From contig CALMSX010000115.1 in the NCBI GenBank assembly GCA_937872515.1, positions 1-64,000 of the forward strand: 64,000 nucleotides of DNA, in the 5' to 3' direction. The translations under genes and the position numbers were made by a program. This DNA is from an uncultured Bacteroidota bacterium (lineage in GTDB: Bacteria > Bacteroidota > Bacteroidia > Chitinophagales > Saprospiraceae). This document shows, piece by piece, positions 63,410 to 64,000 of the stretch (position 1 is the first letter of the stretch; the number at the start of each line of letters is the position of its first letter). The notes beneath the pieces were generated by a model. It did not search any database. It was given only the letters and a program-made list of their open reading frames with translations, and was not told where the DNA came from.

Positions 63410-64000
63410 TGTTGTGATGTCTCTTGTGGTTCGTTAAAAAGTTCAACATTGAACTTGTAATTCCGTTTAAAATTTTCAAATATATCTTCAAAAATCACTT
63501 TATTTTGCTCAACCATTTCAGTTGGTTCAAACAAGGAATATCCACCGTGATTCATTACGTTAATCATTCTGCTACGTAGTGTTCCTTCTTCATCATCGTT
63601 ATTGATAATTATGCAATCCCTCCAGGAATTAAATCCGTGAAAGTTAGCTGCTTTCTCTAATACGTTTCTCAGGATATTAAAATGATAGGTGTATAGTTTG
63701 TCTTCCTTGATAGCTTTGTCTAATTGTTGAATAACTGATATATGATAAATAAAAGGTGTGTCGCTAGTCCACTTGTAGTTGTAGCCATTTGTACCATTTC
63801 TTAAAAGTAATTTGCGTGCACTAGTCCCCAATTCATTGCAAAGCACGTTAAAAAACAAAGAATGATGAGTTGAAATAACGGTTTTTACCTTATTGTTATC
63901 TGATTTTAAAATACGACCTAGGTAATGAGCAACGGCTATTACATTTATATCATCAAGCGATGAAATTGGGTCGTCTATGTAAACATAATCCACCCAATCA
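63406..64000 (-). CDS. AAA_13-like ATPase, C-terminal part (cut by the window edge)
   Basis: The last 198 residues of a larger protein; the frame stays open to the last base, so the start lies outside. The visible start holds an ABC-type Walker B and D-loop, VYIDDPISSLDD, then VKTVISTHHSLFFNVL with the H-loop histidine. This is the AAA_13 (PF13166) pattern of PrrC/RloC-like anticodon nucleases and related SMC-like ATPases. The C-terminal region RNVLEKAANFHGFNSW and RSRMINVMNHGGYS is family-like, but I cannot confirm a nuclease. Coupling to hsdM suggests a defence role next to the type I system. It reads into hsdM. Confidence 0.8.
   Translation of the reverse strand, partial: DWVDYVYIDDPISSLDDINVIAVAHYLGRILKSDNNKVKTVISTHHSLFFNVLCNELGTSARKLLLRNGTNGYNYKWTSDTPFIYHISVIQQLDKAIKEDKLYTYHFNILRNVLEKAANFHGFNSWRDCIIINNDDEEGTLRSRMINVMNHGGYSLFEPTEMVEQNKVIFEDIFENFKRNYKFNVELFNEPQETSQQ

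Overview
The window reads as a chromosomal segment of a Bacteroidota bacterium, most likely of the Saprospiria/Chitinophagia side of the phylum (the exact family is inference). The evidence is: promoters of the Bacteroidota type (TTG, spacer of about 19-21, then TAnnTTTG) in front of many genes; weak or absent Shine-Dalgarno sequences; type IX secretion (T9SS) C-terminal domains and a PorP/SprF-like protein; a carboxypeptidase-regulatory-like TonB receptor; and Bacteroidota-restricted families such as DUF4837, DUF6089, YtxJ and a long-form Lgt. Base composition is moderate over most of the window, richer in GC at about 57-61.5 kb, and clearly AT-rich at about 34.2-37.2 kb and beyond 61.6 kb.

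Layout. 0-0.7 kb: an IS200/REP-type tyrosine transposase with three mini-hairpins beside it. 0.8-9.7 kb: housekeeping and envelope genes (PafA-like phosphatase, D-3-phosphoglycerate dehydrogenase family, Lgt, class A beta-lactamase-fold lipoprotein, fructose-1,6-bisphosphatase, esterase). 9.8-17 kb: a long plus-strand run (nucleoid-associated protein, XseB, PPK2, S4 protein, CcmB/CcmC/CcmD-type cytochrome c maturation genes, glutamate dehydrogenase) closed by a bidirectional terminator. 17-18 kb: a small minus operon of a 46-residue lipoprotein, YtxJ and a Cys-rich lipoprotein. 18-27.2 kb: a cell-surface polysaccharide region (two glycosyltransferases, YfhO protein, two methyltransferases, a deacetylase-like protein, a flippase).

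27.2-31.5 kb: a sugar-oxidation set made of a GMC oxidoreductase, its small subunit-3 partner and two TIM-barrel isomerase-like proteins, all exported or lipidated. 32-43.9 kb: TonB receptor, T9SS cargo proteins, a GIY-YIG protein, a tRNA-Arg transcription unit holding one intact and one broken copy, and a 1924-residue T9SS metalloprotease followed by a PorP/SprF-like protein. 44-54 kb: a methyltransferase, a UvrD-type helicase-nuclease with a probable Fe-S cluster, FolB, DUF4837, a LytS/LytTR pair, a lytic transglycosylase and DUF6089. 54-61.5 kb: a minus operon with mnmA, a lipoprotein and rimM, then a thioredoxin-like lipoprotein, a fatty acid hydroxylase, a rhodanese, FtsX and a lycopene cyclase. 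61.8 kb to the end: the tail of a type I restriction-modification operon, in which an AAA_13-like ATPase (cut by the window edge) overlaps hsdM.

Most of the window is a core Bacteroidota genome. I found no CRISPR array, prophage or complete new system. The places most worth a second look are the tandem intact/broken tRNA-Arg unit with its own promoter and terminator, the ATPase coupled to hsdM at the right edge, the orphan terminator in front of folB, and the 46-residue lipoprotein/YtxJ operon.
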